From contig CAKUYE010000001.1 in assembly GCA_934702375.1 (NCBI GenBank), positions 237,940-301,939 on the forward strand: 64,000 nt of DNA, read 5' to 3'. The notes under the pieces are model-generated. The model made no database searches, was not told the origin of the DNA, and saw nothing but the letters and a program-made list of their open reading frames with translations. Below, in pieces: positions 18,374-29,045 of this stretch; the stretch's first letter is position 1, and every line of letters begins with the position of its first letter. Made by a program: the position numbers and the translations under genes. Source of the DNA: an uncultured Bacillota bacterium. Lineage in GTDB: Bacteria > Bacillota > Dehalobacteriia > UBA7702.

Positions 18374-19263
18374 CCGCACAACATCAGGGGAAAGGACTCT
18401 TTTTTGTGATCACTTCCGGATTTTTCTTCGGCGTTGCCTGTGTGATCAGCAAAATCCTTCTTAACGGCGGTTCCACACCGCTGCTGCTGATCCTTTCCCG
18501 AAATCTATTCGGTGCATTTTGCTTGGGACTTTTTATGTTCTTTTATCGGCGCACACTCTTTCGCATTGACAAAACGGATGTAAAAACGTTTATCCTTTGC
18601 GGTATCGTAATGTTTATTTACTCCGCCGCCTATTTCTTTTGTCTCTACTACATTGATCTATCCATTGCAGTGATGCTTCTCTATCTGTATCCCTCTATGG
18701 TAGCGGCAGCTTCGGTGTTCCTCTATAAGGAAAAACTGACATTCAAACTGATTTCGGTATTGATACTGACGCTTCTGGGGCTGGCTCTGACTTTAAATCT
18801 TTTCAGCACCGGTTTTGATAAGATCTCTTTGCCCGGTCTGATCCTGGGTCTGGCCGCCGCAGTAGGCGCCGCAGGCTACTGCATCTATGTAAAGAAACTT
18901 TCCGGGAAATATCATGCATTTACCATCAATTTTTACGGATTGCTCTGTACCGTAATAGGATACACGGCAATGATTCCTTTTTCTTCCCTGGAGCCTCTTA
19001 GCCACGGCCAGCTTTGTGCAGCTCTGGCTGCGGCCTTTCCCTATATCAGCGGATTTCTCTTCTACTCCGCCGGGGTAAAATACCTAAAGCCCAGTTTTGC
19101 AGCGATTTTTGGCAATTCCGAAGTCGTCTTTGATATTTTACTGGCCTTCCTTATTCTTGGTGAAATTTTTTCCTTTTCCCAGGGAATCGGCATGCTGCTG
19201 ATCATCGGCGCCATCGTACTGCTGGAGCTTCCCCTGAAAAATCCCAAAAATACAACATTGTAA
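18370..19263 (+). CDS. EamA/DMT-family transporter
   Basis: A second ten-helix EamA-type protein, 297 residues, starting inside the stop codon of the previous gene (ATGA overlap) and therefore translationally coupled to it. It has the same two-repeat layout (LLILSRNLFGAFCLGLF in repeat one, YLYPSMVAAASVFLYKEKL, then a second half ending with LGEIFSFSQGIGMLLI). It differs enough from its neighbour to be an old duplication. The substrate cannot be told. A hairpin and carbamate kinase follow. Confidence 0.85.
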   Translation: MTAQHQGKGLFFVITSGFFFGVACVISKILLNGGSTPLLLILSRNLFGAFCLGLFMFFYRRTLFRIDKTDVKTFILCGIVMFIYSAAYFFCLYYIDLSIAVMLLYLYPSMVAAASVFLYKEKLTFKLISVLILTLLGLALTLNLFSTGFDKISLPGLILGLAAAVGAAGYCIYVKKLSGKYHAFTINFYGLLCTVIGYTAMIPFSSLEPLSHGQLCAALAAAFPYISGFLFYSAGVKYLKPSFAAIFGNSEVVFDILLAFLILGEIFSFSQGIGMLLIIGAIVLLELPLKNPKNTTL

Positions 19264-19309
19264 ATGCGGACATCATCCAACATCATAATGTAAAAAAATG
19301 ACAAAATAA

Positions 19310-19354
19310 AGCCTCTCTCTTTGCAGATACTAAGAAAAAACAAAGAAAGAGGCT
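19310..19354 (+). promoter_or_regulatory. Hairpin enclosing the arcC ribosome site
   Basis: GCCTCTCTCTTTG (19311-19323) can pair, with one mismatch, with CAAAGAAAGAGGC (19341-19353). The right arm contains the AAAGAGG ribosome site of arcC, eight bases before its ATG, and is followed by TTTTT. It could act as a terminator for the EamA pair, as a block on arcC translation, or both. Confidence 0.55.
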
Positions 19355-19360
19355 ATTTTT

Positions 19361-20383
19361 ATGCGCAAATCCACCGATCCCCGTATCGTTATCGCTCTGG
19401 GCGGAAATGCCCTGGGCAACACCCCGGAAGAACAGGAAGCAAATATAGAAGCCGCCGTGCCGGCGCTAATCGACCTCATCACCAAGGGCTATGAAATCAT
19501 TATCACCCATGGCAACGGCCCTCAAGTGGGCATGATCAAAAACGCCTTTGCTGCCGGTGCAAAGGACAGTGCAGCCATTCCAACCATGCCCTTGGCGGAA
19601 TGCACCGCCATGAGCCAGGGTTATATCGGCTTTCACCTTCAAAAAGCATTGAGGAAAGAGCTTCGGGCCAGAGAATTGCCCTGGCACGTTGCCTCGGTTG
19701 TGACCCAGGTTGTAGTATCACCAAAGGACCCGGCCTTTGACCGCCCTACAAAGCCCATTGGCCCCTACTATACAAAGGAAGAAGCAGAGATCTTAAGCAA
19801 AAAACACCCCGATGCGGTGTTTGCCGATGATGCCGGCCGTGGCTGGCGGCAAATGGTACCCTCGCCGGAGCCTCGGCGCATATTGGAAAAGGAATCCATC
19901 CTTCATCTTCTGGATCACGAATTTGTAGTAATCGCCTGTGGCGGCGGCGGTATTCCGGTGATTCCCGTGGGCATGGACCAATACAAAAGCATCGACGCCG
20001 TAATCGACAAAGACTTTGCCGCGGCAAAACTGGCCGAGGAAGTTCAGGCAAAATACCTTTTTATCCTCACTGCCGTCGATGCGGTTTCCATCAACTACGG
20101 AACCGAACGAGAGCAAGTCATTACGGAAATGACTGTAGAAAAGGCCCGGGAATTCATCGAGGAGGGGCAATTTGCCCCCGGCAGTATGCTGCCGAAGGTT
20201 CAAGCCGCCGTGAACTTTGCTCAAAGCGGCAAAGGACACATTGCCGTAATCGCCTCCCTGGCAAAAGCCGCCGAAGCCATCGAAGGTAAAAGCGGCACCC
20301 GCATCACCATGGAAAAGGAAGAAAACGACCGCTTCTACGTTCCCACCGAAGACCCCAGGGAACAGGTATGGTTATACCGATAA
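19361..20383 (+). CDS. arcC: Carbamate kinase
   Basis: Reversibly converts carbamoyl phosphate and ADP to carbamate and ATP, usually the energy-yielding last step of arginine, citrulline or purine-derived fermentation. Seen: N-terminal IALGGNALG, ITHGNGPQVG, the PTKPIGPYYT clamp region, ACGGGGIPV and the C-terminal APGSMLPKVQAAV. The 340 residues are about 25 longer than usual owing to a C-terminal extension (from ~GTRITMEKEEN). No arginine deiminase or ornithine/putrescine carbamoyltransferase gene lies nearby, so the upstream pathway is not visible here. Confidence 0.92.
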   Translation: MRKSTDPRIVIALGGNALGNTPEEQEANIEAAVPALIDLITKGYEIIITHGNGPQVGMIKNAFAAGAKDSAAIPTMPLAECTAMSQGYIGFHLQKALRKELRARELPWHVASVVTQVVVSPKDPAFDRPTKPIGPYYTKEEAEILSKKHPDAVFADDAGRGWRQMVPSPEPRRILEKESILHLLDHEFVVIACGGGGIPVIPVGMDQYKSIDAVIDKDFAAAKLAEEVQAKYLFILTAVDAVSINYGTEREQVITEMTVEKAREFIEEGQFAPGSMLPKVQAAVNFAQSGKGHIAVIASLAKAAEAIEGKSGTRITMEKEENDRFYVPTEDPREQVWLYR

Positions 20384-20462
20384 CAACATCCTTTAAATTT
20401 ATGGGGCATCATTTCATGCTGTCCGGGAACCTGACATGATACGATAAGATTAACAAAAAAAT

Positions 20463-20515
20463 ACAGACTCACAGTTTTGAACTTAAAATATTCCGTGGCT
20501 GCGAGTCTGTTTTTT
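20463..20515. terminator. Bidirectional terminator between arcC and the broken permease gene
   Basis: ACAGACTCACAG (20463-20474) pairs with CTGCGAGTCTGT (20499-20510) with one wobble. Six T residues follow on the plus strand and seven on the minus strand. Confidence 0.8.
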
Positions 20516-20520
20516 ACAAA

Positions 20521-22486
20521 TTACAATTCATTGATGGCAGCGGTAATCGGCATGCTGCGGATCTGCTTTGCAGGCTTGCTGACGGCAAAGCAAATCGAGA
20601 AAAACGTAATGATACCGCAAAGGCCCATGCTCATCCAAGGGATTGTACAAGAGACACCAAAATAATGGGTAATCACCAAAGAATACAGATACCGATAGAG
20701 GGGCAGCCCAATAAGCCATCCGACGGCCAGCCCCATAACACCGTAGGTGGCAGCTTCCGCCGTGATCATCGACAAAACCTGATAAAACACCGGATACTGT
20801 CAGCTCCGCTCCTTCCAGTGCAATGGTATCCCCGGCAGCCAAAGAATTGCTTTTGTCAAAAACAGACAATACGTAAAAGGCGCCTGGGGTAGAATCCTTG
20901 GGCAGCTGTCCTTCAACCAAATCCGCTTTTGCCCAGGCAAACTGCGTTTTTTCATAGGAAATCAGATCAATATTCCCTTGTTTCCCCTGATATTCCGCCG
21001 GAAGACTTTGGTACATTCGTCCAAAAGCACGCTTGACCGAAGGCTGGCTTTGCAAATCCGCGGAAAGGCTGGGCGAAAAGCCCGCTTCGCTTTCAGTACA
21101 AGCAAGGGCAATATCCGGAGTATAGGGTTGTCTGGAAGTCAGAGCCGCGCCGACCCAACTGAGCAATACGGAAAAACAAAGAAACAAGATAATACTAAGG
21201 GCAAAGGAGCCGGTCATTAAAAAAAACTCTTTTTGGAGCTGACTGCATGGGAAATTCCCAACGAAACATCAACGCAGCCAAGCCTTTTCAAAGGAGCAAC
21301 ATTGACAGAAGGCTGCAAACGGTCAGCGGTATTGCCGGATACGGCGGCGATGGGAGACACCTTCGATGCTTTTTTGCAGGAGTTGCAGAAGCGATCCACA
21401 CCGTAATAAAGCCGCTGATGCCGCCGCACAAAATTCCCATCGGGCTGATCTTCCACAGAGGCAGAGCCTTGAATTCATCCCCTACCCACAAGTGCAAAAA
21501 CAAACAAAGCCCCCAGGTAAGAATCACGCCAAAAACAAGGCCCAAAGGAATCGCAAATTTACACCAGTTCAAGGCTTCCAATCGCACCAGTTTCATGATC
21601 TGCTGCTTGCTTGCGCCCAAACAACGCAACATTCCGTAAAAGCCGGTACGCTGCAATACATTGCTGTTAAGACTTGCTGCGATCATAAAGACACCGGCTA
21701 ACAAAACCATAACCGCAAGAACCGCCGCCACTAGGTAAAGCCCCATAATGTAGCTGTTTCCGCTGTTAAGATGCATTGCCAAAATATAGGTATTTTCGGA
21801 AACGCTATCATCCGCCAAAGAATATTCTTCCTTGAGCCGGGTAATCGCTTTACGCAAATTGGTGTGGTCTTGAAATTGAAGATAGTATTGAACCGCCCCA
21901 ACTTCTCCGTTGGAACGTTGGATATCCTCAAAGGTTTTGAAATTCGTAAACAATACCACCGCATCATTGATGGAAGCAACGGCCGTATCCTGATGGAATC
22001 CTACAATCCTTAGAACTTTGGAGCCACCGTTGGGCATGGTCAACATGATCGTATCACCAAGATGAACTTCCATGATATCAAGAATATTTCCGGAGACGAT
22101 GACCTCATTGTCCGAGGGGTAAGTCTCATCGGAAAACCCGGGAAGCATCTTTGCAAGATCCTTTTCACCGCCGCAAATCGCCGCCGGCTTTTGACCGACA
22201 GAATACCCCCGGGTGAGATCGCTGTTCAGATTTCCGTAGGGAGAAAATGCCCCAACGTCATCTTCGGAAGCGATTGCACCGGCGGTATCCGCAGAAATAT
22301 TACTGAGAAGCAAATGCCAGCTTCCGTCCTTTTCAAGGCGATTATTTGCTTCCATACGAATGGCCATATCCGCCATACTGAATACCGCCGTGATCAAAAA
22401 CACAGAGATCACGATACACAAAATGGTCATGCGATTTTGCCGCTTCCACACCTTTGCGGAAATCGGAATAAGGCCTAAATAGCTTT

Positions 22487-22499
<13 letters not shown>
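20521..22499 (-). pseudogene. FtsX/MacB-type ABC transporter permease, disrupted
   Basis: Remnant of a large permease that would pair with the ATPase at 22487. The N-terminal ~370 residues (22499 to about 21375) are intact: a TM helix, an extracellular MacB-like domain and three FtsX helices with the LRCLGASKQQIMKLVRLEAL coupling segment. Near 21370-21375 an A6 run breaks the frame; one more A would restore PAKKASKVSPIAAVSG. Near 21230-21234 an A5 run breaks it again before the second FtsX unit (LMTGSFALSIILFLCF). Near 20790 the extracellular part (ELTVSGVL) jumps to the last FtsX helices (VLSMITAEAATYGV...), losing roughly a hundred residues or more. Three lesions of two kinds argue for real decay. 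Confidence 0.8.
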
Positions 22500-23170
<671 letters not shown>

Positions 23171-23272
23171 AGTACAAACACCTCTTTCTAATCATTCCTC
23201 TGTTATCGGTGATTTTTTCTGCCTACAGTAAAAAGAATAACACGGAAATATTACAGCAGCCTTACCGTTCGC

Positions 23273-23530
23273 CTACAATTTTGTAGGAATCCGAAAATTC
23301 ATAGTAAAACTTGTCCCTTGGCCCAATTCGCTATCCACTTCAATGGTACCGTCATGGGCTTCCACAATTGCCTTCGCAAGGGGTAACCCCTGACCAATCC
23401 CCTGAGTATCTTTGGAAAAGCGGCTTCGATAAAATCGTTTAAAGATATGATACCGATCCTCCGGATGAATCCCACAGCCATTATCCTTTACCACGAGCTG
23501 GACCATGGAAGCCAAAGCCTTCCATTCCAA
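23273..23530 (-). pseudogene. Histidine kinase, C-terminal ATPase remnant
   Basis: Only the end of a sensor kinase survives: the G1 box (DNGCGI), F box (IFKRFYR) and G2 box (GIGQGLPLAKAIVEAHDG) are recognisable. The phosphorylated-His dimerisation domain, N box, sensor and membrane helices are absent. There is no proper start codon, and upstream sequence to ~23580 is degenerate in every frame before the hydantoinase gene ends at 23622. Together with the broken permease this is the debris of a two-component/ABC detoxification locus. No response regulator is present. Confidence 0.7.
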
Positions 23531-23621
23531 ACGGAAGGAAAAAGCAACGCATAACGCCCTTTCCGGCGATGATGCGCTGCTTTCGATATAACATGATCAG
23601 AGAAATAATAGAACTCGAAAT

Positions 23622-25694
23622 TTAACGGGCACTGGGGATCTTTGAATAATCCGGAGCCTTGTCCTTTCCCCAAAAGGCACCCAGCAAAGATTTTTGTTTC
23701 GGCTTGGCATTGGCATTTTTCATATGCCCCACAGCGGCAATTTCCAGAACAGTTTCAATGGCCATTTCACTGCCGCCATTCCCTTTCACCCGAGAATCTT
23801 TGCGATCCACCAGAATTTCATAATCCATGAGACTTTGTTTTGCCATTTCTGCGGCGATATGCTCTTTCCCCTGTTTGATCGCCAGCTCAATGGCACGTTC
23901 CATGACAGGATCTTTGCTGTTAACCGCCGGTTTTAAAGAAGTTTTACCCCAGGGAGCAAAGATGGATATCCCCGCCGTTTCATAATTTTGCACCGTAATA
24001 TGGTAAATCGTCATAACCTTCCCCACGGCGGCGCCAACAGCATTGGCCACATGGTGGTAAGCAGGGAACATTGCTTCCGTCTGATACTTTTCCGCCGCGG
24101 GAGGTAACCAAAACTGCGTGGGTGCACCGATGCCGATCATCAGCATATCCAATTTAAACTGGTTCTGGAAAATCTTATTTCCTCTTTCTCTTACGGCATT
24201 ATGGAAGAAGTAATTGAGGATGCGGTCCTCGGAAAAAGCATTGATTTCTTCCTTTTCATAAGTAAAGATGCTGTCCAGAATCACGCGGCACATACGATGA
24301 TTGATCCCCTCTTTGGCCAAGGCTATAAATTCTGTTGAAGAGACACCTTTTTCCTTGGCCAGCAAACGGCAGGCAATATTTGAAGCGTCCTTACTGCCGG
24401 CATCGTAAAGATCTTCAATACAAAGGATATCTGTAGGAGTAAAACCAATACCGCCAAGAATCGCATGATCCAAAAGATGATCAAAAGAGATCAGATTGGC
24501 TTCCATTCCGATACGACGGCCGATCTCAGACACCGTATGAGGGCCATCGCTAACAGCATCCACAACACGACGCTGGATCTCCGTAAGCTCCATATGAGGA
24601 GAAGGCCGGTGCAGCAGGAAGAACCCTTCAAAAGAAGCATAATGAACAAGACCGGTGGGATGATTTTCTGCATATTGCAACTCTTCAAGGTATTCCGGAT
24701 GATCTTTGCAGATCACCGAAACGGGCCAACTGCGGCGCGGGCCGATTTTTAAAGTACCATCGGCGCCCAACACGATACGACTATCTCCGCCAAGACCGGA
24801 AGTAGTTACTTCCACGGCCGCAACCCGAGTGCGCCATCCTCCAACCTTGGCCCCTTCCTTATCCAGTCGGGGAAGGCCGTTTTTCAGCACCGCAATATCC
24901 GTAGTTGTGCCGCCCATATCAATAACAAAGGCATCATCGGAGCCGTTAAGAAAGGTCGCCCCAATAATGCTGGCAGCCGGCCCCGAAAGGATTGTTTCGA
25001 TGGGGCGCTCTCGGGTAATGGTTTCGTTCATCAAGCTGCCGTCACCCTTTACTACCATAATCGGAATATCAATATGATCTTCCGCAAGGACCTTTTTCAC
25101 TGCCGTCAAAAGATTGTCGATTACAAATACCAGCCGGGCGTTGAGCACACAAGTCACGGTGCGTTCATGGATGCCCAAAGCAGAGGACATTTCATGGGCG
25201 GCGACTACCGGCACCCCGAGGATATCACGAACCATCTTTTTTACCGTTTCCTCATGATTTTGATTGCGAACGCTGCAAATACCGGAAACCGCAACGGCAT
25301 CAACTTTATCTCGAAAGCTCTCAATCGCGGCTTTTGTTTTTTCCTCATCCAAAGGTTCCGTTTCCTCACCACGAATATTATGTTTCCCCGGCAATACCTC
25401 ATAAAGGCACTGGGGCAATTCGTGTTCCGGGGTATGGCCCAGAAGGAGCAAGCCCACCCGACAACCTCGATTTTCCACAATGGCATTGGTAGCCAGAGTC
25501 GTAGAAATCGCAATATAGGCCGCCGACCGTAATTCATCCTTCGGCAGTTTTTGTATCGTTTCACGAATGCCGATCATCAAATCCTGATGAGTCGTAGGCG
25601 ATTTCACGGCACAGAGAATATCCTTTGTATCTAAATCAATGATGACACCATCGGTAAAAGTACCGCCGGTATCAATGCCAATGACCGTAGACAT
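23622..25694 (-). CDS. Hydantoinase/oxoprolinase family protein (HyuA-type subunit)
   Basis: A 690-residue member of the ASKHA-fold hydantoinase A family. It has the N-terminal nucleotide loop GIDTGGTFTDGV, the STTLATNAIVE motif, the central DMGGTTTDIAVL repeat of that loop and the LSGPAASIIGA segment. There is no HyuB subunit beside it. It lies one base downstream of the BCCT transporter and belongs to the mttB1-BCCT-hydantoinase run, so it may act on a product or cofactor of the methylated amine handled there. It lacks the ferredoxin domain of RamA-type corrinoid activators. The reaction is unknown. Confidence 0.82.
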   Translation of the reverse strand: MSTVIGIDTGGTFTDGVIIDLDTKDILCAVKSPTTHQDLMIGIRETIQKLPKDELRSAAYIAISTTLATNAIVENRGCRVGLLLLGHTPEHELPQCLYEVLPGKHNIRGEETEPLDEEKTKAAIESFRDKVDAVAVSGICSVRNQNHEETVKKMVRDILGVPVVAAHEMSSALGIHERTVTCVLNARLVFVIDNLLTAVKKVLAEDHIDIPIMVVKGDGSLMNETITRERPIETILSGPAASIIGATFLNGSDDAFVIDMGGTTTDIAVLKNGLPRLDKEGAKVGGWRTRVAAVEVTTSGLGGDSRIVLGADGTLKIGPRRSWPVSVICKDHPEYLEELQYAENHPTGLVHYASFEGFFLLHRPSPHMELTEIQRRVVDAVSDGPHTVSEIGRRIGMEANLISFDHLLDHAILGGIGFTPTDILCIEDLYDAGSKDASNIACRLLAKEKGVSSTEFIALAKEGINHRMCRVILDSIFTYEKEEINAFSEDRILNYFFHNAVRERGNKIFQNQFKLDMLMIGIGAPTQFWLPPAAEKYQTEAMFPAYHHVANAVGAAVGKVMTIYHITVQNYETAGISIFAPWGKTSLKPAVNSKDPVMERAIELAIKQGKEHIAAEMAKQSLMDYEILVDRKDSRVKGNGGSEMAIETVLEIAAVGHMKNANAKPKQKSLLGAFWGKDKAPDYSKIPSAR

Positions 25695-25695
25695 A

Positions 25696-27246
25696 TCACA
25701 TTTCCCCTTTCACGTCTTTTTTTGTTTTTTCTTTGAAGAATTTTGTATTTGGAGCATATAACCCTTTTATCACAGATACGATAAAGACCAGCATCAGGAA
25801 GAGTAAAGGGAAGGAAGCCAACACTGCCAGCATTTTTGTGCCATCCACCCCGGCAAAGCAGATCATAACATAGGCCAAAACACCCATGATAATCCCCCAA
25901 ACCAGCTTCATCGTCAAAGGCGGTTCCCCTTCTCCGCCAAAATCCCCAACACTGAGGATTGCCGCAACAGAAGTCATGGAATCCGCCATCGTAACAAAGG
26001 AAATGAAAATGACGATAAGAAATACGATAATCAATATCGTACCCAACGGCAATTGGCCAAAAAAGGCAAACACTGCGCTTTCCGTACCGTCCGTCTGTAA
26101 AGCACCCCAAAGATCAAAGGCGCCGCTAAGCTGCATATCAATGGCTGTTCCGCCAAAAATAGTGAACCAGAGAATGCCAAAAAGCGCCGGGCCGATAAGG
26201 TTAACAACTAAAAACTGGCGAACAGTTCGCCCATAGCAAAGGCGGGTTAAAAATACTCCCACAACCGGGGCATAGGCAATCCATGCCGCCCAATAGAAAA
26301 TGCTCCACCAACGGGACCAATCTTCACCGCTGTCTGCCCCCAAATAAGTTGACTTGGCAAAAAAGGTAGAGATAAATTCCCCCATTCCCTGAACACCAAA
26401 TTTCAAAATAAAAGCCGTAGGCCCAACGATGAGCACAAACAGCATCACCACGGCATACAGCTTGACATTCTGATCTGCCAGCCATTTTAATCCTTTATCC
26501 ATACCCACAGCACTGGAGGCAGTAAACATGATGACAATCGCAACGGCAACAACAGCCCAAAGCAAAGGTGTGATCCTTACACCGCTGACATAATGGATAC
26601 CGCTGCTGAGCTGCATGATCCCCATACCCAGAGAAGTGGCGATCCCGCCAGCCAAAGCAAAAAGACTGATGGCATCAACGGCTTTCCCAATACCGCCCTG
26701 ACATTTATCCCCCATGACAAAATATAATCCGGAGCTGATGGACATTTTTTGATGATAGTTATAAACTGCCAACGCAATGGGGATCGTGGCCAGATCATAC
26801 AAAGCATAAGGTGTAAAAGACCAATGGAGATAACAAGTGGAGATTGAGAACATCTTCGCTTCATTACTGAAAGGCGTCAGCCCCAATGCCGGAGAAGCCA
26901 GATGGGTAATAGGCTCCGCAACCCCCCAAAAGACAATACCGATCGCAATACCGCCGCAAAGGCTCATGGAGAACCATTGAAAAAAGGTATATTTCGGCTT
27001 TGCATCGGGTCCTCCAAAGCGAATGTTACCGGCCTTGGAACAAAAGATTACCGCCAGCAATACGACAATCACCAACGCAGACAAGGCATAAAGCCAGTCA
27101 AACCAATCGGTAACCCAGTTATAGACGGCATTCATACCCGCTGCAAAACCGCTTTCATTGATAAAGCTAAACACCACAGCCGCCAACAGAATCAAAAAAG
27201 GCGGCCAAAATACAGCGTGATTCAAAGAAAATCGTTTTTCTTTCAT
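25696..27246 (-). CDS. BCCT-family transporter (betaine/carnitine/choline type)
   Basis: A 516-residue membrane protein with twelve predicted helices and BCCT landmarks: the glycine-rich stretch GGIAIGIVFWGVAEPITH, the VGMDKGLKWLADQNVKLY loop, and the aromatic signature WWSIFYWAAWIAYAPVVG with FLTRLCYGRTVRQFL. BCCT proteins move quaternary ammonium compounds such as glycine betaine, carnitine and choline. Placed directly after an MttB-type methyltransferase, it probably imports that enzyme's methylated substrate. I start at the ATG at 27246, seven bases after AAGAAGGA. An upstream TTG would translate that ribosome site. Confidence 0.93.
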   Translation of the reverse strand: MKEKRFSLNHAVFWPPFLILLAAVVFSFINESGFAAGMNAVYNWVTDWFDWLYALSALVIVVLLAVIFCSKAGNIRFGGPDAKPKYTFFQWFSMSLCGGIAIGIVFWGVAEPITHLASPALGLTPFSNEAKMFSISTCYLHWSFTPYALYDLATIPIALAVYNYHQKMSISSGLYFVMGDKCQGGIGKAVDAISLFALAGGIATSLGMGIMQLSSGIHYVSGVRITPLLWAVVAVAIVIMFTASSAVGMDKGLKWLADQNVKLYAVVMLFVLIVGPTAFILKFGVQGMGEFISTFFAKSTYLGADSGEDWSRWWSIFYWAAWIAYAPVVGVFLTRLCYGRTVRQFLVVNLIGPALFGILWFTIFGGTAIDMQLSGAFDLWGALQTDGTESAVFAFFGQLPLGTILIIVFLIVIFISFVTMADSMTSVAAILSVGDFGGEGEPPLTMKLVWGIIMGVLAYVMICFAGVDGTKMLAVLASFPLLFLMLVFIVSVIKGLYAPNTKFFKEKTKKDVKGEM

Positions 27247-27287
27247 AATAAATCCTTCTTTCAAGCAATGGAATATAACGTGGGGCT

Positions 27288-27314
27288 GCCCGAAGCCAAA
27301 ACGCGGCTTCGGGC
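27288..27314 (-). other. Intercistronic hairpin between mttB1 and the BCCT gene
   Basis: GCCCGAAGCC (27288-27297) pairs perfectly with GGCTTCGGGC (27305-27314). No T run follows on the minus strand, so it looks like an RNA-stability or processing element and not a terminator. Confidence 0.55.
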
Positions 27315-27376
27315 AATCCGTTTGAGAGTTGAATGATGCAATACAGAGGATCGCGACCAGACCAAATTATGTATTT

Positions 27377-28840
27377 TTATTCGCTAACACGTTTTACGGC
27401 TTTATCGAGAATAGCATCTAATTTTGCAACGACTTCATCGGGAAGAGCGGGAACCTTATGCTCTGCCAAAAGTTTTTTGGTTCTTTCATGCATTCTGGTA
27501 CGGAAGTCGGTGGGATTTTCTTTCCACACATCGTAGCGCTGACGATCCATGAGGTTCGGGAACCAAAGCTCAGATCTGAAGTTTTCATAAGTATGCATAT
27601 GAGTAATGAATTCACCGCCGGGGCCAACTTCTTTAATAACATCCAAAGCCAATTTTTCAGGCGTAATTTCAATACCGCGGCGAATACGACGGGCGTAACC
27701 GATAGCTTCATCGGCCATGGTAATGAGGTCAAGATGGGAAGAAGCGGCAGATTCCATGAAACCGACGTCATGAACGAGGTTACCGCCGGAGAGGCAGTTT
27801 ACAAGAGAGGTAAAGGCACATTCCAAAGCGCACTGTTCGTCAACGATCTTGGAATCCGAAGCGCAAGCAGTTTCCCAGCAGGGAAGATCAAGATAATGAT
27901 AAATATCGGCAACAAGACTTTCGCCAAGGCAATGTTCGGGAGTACCATAAGCAGCCTGTGTGGTATTCATATCAACGGTAAGGATAACGCAGGTAGCCAC
28001 GTAACCGTTACCGGGGCGAACCGCCTGGCAAAGAACGAGACCAGCAAGGTTTTCTGCAAGACCCAAGGTAATAGAACCGGCAATGGTCATGGGAGATACA
28101 CAACCCAGCTGAGGACCGGAGGGCCAGAGAACGGTCATACCGCGTTCTGCGCAATAGACGTGTTTACGAGCGGCATCGGCGGGAACGGTAAGGGGAGTGA
28201 CAGGGTCACCGGCATAGCAGATAGCAAAGGGTTTTTCCAAAAAGGCATCCCAACTGCCACGGACGGCAGCCATCATTTCAAATTGTTCTTCCAAGCCTTC
28301 CACATCAACACCCCAGCATACAATGGGTTTGGTAGTGTTCTGAAGCATTTCATGCATTTCGCAGGTATCGGCAATAAGGGGATTCCAGTCACGAATGCCG
28401 GCTAAGGACATAATGAAATCGATGTTGGGAAGTGCATCGGAAAGTCTGGCACTGTTGGCAACGTCAGATTTTCTGGCTTCGCGTCTTTCATAGGTTTCAA
28501 AATCATAATAAAAGGGGTTTGTGGGGCCATTGCCAAAATAGGTGTTGTTACCACCGACATCCATTGCCAATTCACCGAAGCGATTGTAGACATTGATGTG
28601 AGAGGGAGCAGTTTTGATAGCTTTTTTCACCAGCTCTCTGTCTACAAAAACCCGAGTGCCTTCCACACGGCAGCCGTATTTCTCCATGTAATCGCGAGCG
28701 CCGGGATCCATAATATCGGTGCCAACCTGTTCGAGAATTTCAAAAGCACCGTTGATGATCAGTTCGATCTGTTCTTCTGTTGCTACGTGATAGCGTAATA
28801 AATTTTCTTTGTAAGCAGATTTGATTCCTTCGATAGCCAT
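27377..28840 (-). CDS. MttB-superfamily methylamine:corrinoid methyltransferase homologue, non-pyrrolysine (copy 1)
   Basis: A 487-residue TIM-barrel methyltransferase of the trimethylamine methyltransferase superfamily. These enzymes move a methyl group from a quaternary or tertiary amine to a corrinoid protein. The recurrent segments YFGNGPTNPFYYDFET, GYVATCVILTVDMNTTQAAYGTPEH and LVHDVGFMES are present. There is no in-frame amber codon, so it belongs to the pyrrolysine-free branch, whose members demethylate compounds such as glycine betaine, proline betaine or carnitine. The start is the ATG at 28840 (MAIEG) behind AAAGGAG. It is transcribed from a sigma-54 promoter at 28906-28921, with BCCT and hydantoinase genes downstream. 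The exact substrate is not readable. Confidence 0.9.
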   Translation of the reverse strand: MAIEGIKSAYKENLLRYHVATEEQIELIINGAFEILEQVGTDIMDPGARDYMEKYGCRVEGTRVFVDRELVKKAIKTAPSHINVYNRFGELAMDVGGNNTYFGNGPTNPFYYDFETYERREARKSDVANSARLSDALPNIDFIMSLAGIRDWNPLIADTCEMHEMLQNTTKPIVCWGVDVEGLEEQFEMMAAVRGSWDAFLEKPFAICYAGDPVTPLTVPADAARKHVYCAERGMTVLWPSGPQLGCVSPMTIAGSITLGLAENLAGLVLCQAVRPGNGYVATCVILTVDMNTTQAAYGTPEHCLGESLVADIYHYLDLPCWETACASDSKIVDEQCALECAFTSLVNCLSGGNLVHDVGFMESAASSHLDLITMADEAIGYARRIRRGIEITPEKLALDVIKEVGPGGEFITHMHTYENFRSELWFPNLMDRQRYDVWKENPTDFRTRMHERTKKLLAEHKVPALPDEVVAKLDAILDKAVKRVSE

Positions 28841-28884
28841 AATAGTAATCTCCTTTAATTCTTTTTCTCTCATCCAGAGGTTCT

Positions 28885-28894
28885 GTCGTGAACA
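28885..28894 (+). promoter_or_regulatory. GTCGTGAACA motif, copy a
   Basis: Lies just downstream of the sigma-54 promoter of mttB1, at about +2 to +11 of the expected transcript. It is written on the plus strand although transcription runs leftward. The same context (GTCGTGAACAC, then CTTTTATT-like) recurs at 34259. Confidence 0.5.
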
Positions 28895-28905
28895 CCTTTT
28901 ATTAA

Positions 28906-28921
28906 TGCAAGAGTCGTGCCA
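28906..28921 (-). promoter_or_regulatory. Sigma-54 (-24/-12) promoter of mttB1
   Basis: Reads TGGCACGACTCTTGCA on the minus strand, an exact match to the TGGCAC-N5-TTGCA consensus. The leader to the ATG is about 55 bases. Confidence 0.92.
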
Positions 28922-29045
28922 AAATGAAAAAAATTATTTATTTTTTTCTCAAAAAGAAATCGCTTCGTTAAGAATATAATATATAATACTCGACACACAG
29001 CAAGATACTTGACAAAATCAAAAAAATCACATACAATACCTTCAA

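Noticed and set aside
23622..25694. Hydantoinase-like protein as a RamA-type corrinoid activator
   Set aside because: It has two ASKHA-type loops and hydantoinase landmarks but no ferredoxin cysteines.
27288..27314. Terminator after mttB1
   Set aside because: The stem is strong but no T run follows on the transcribed strand.
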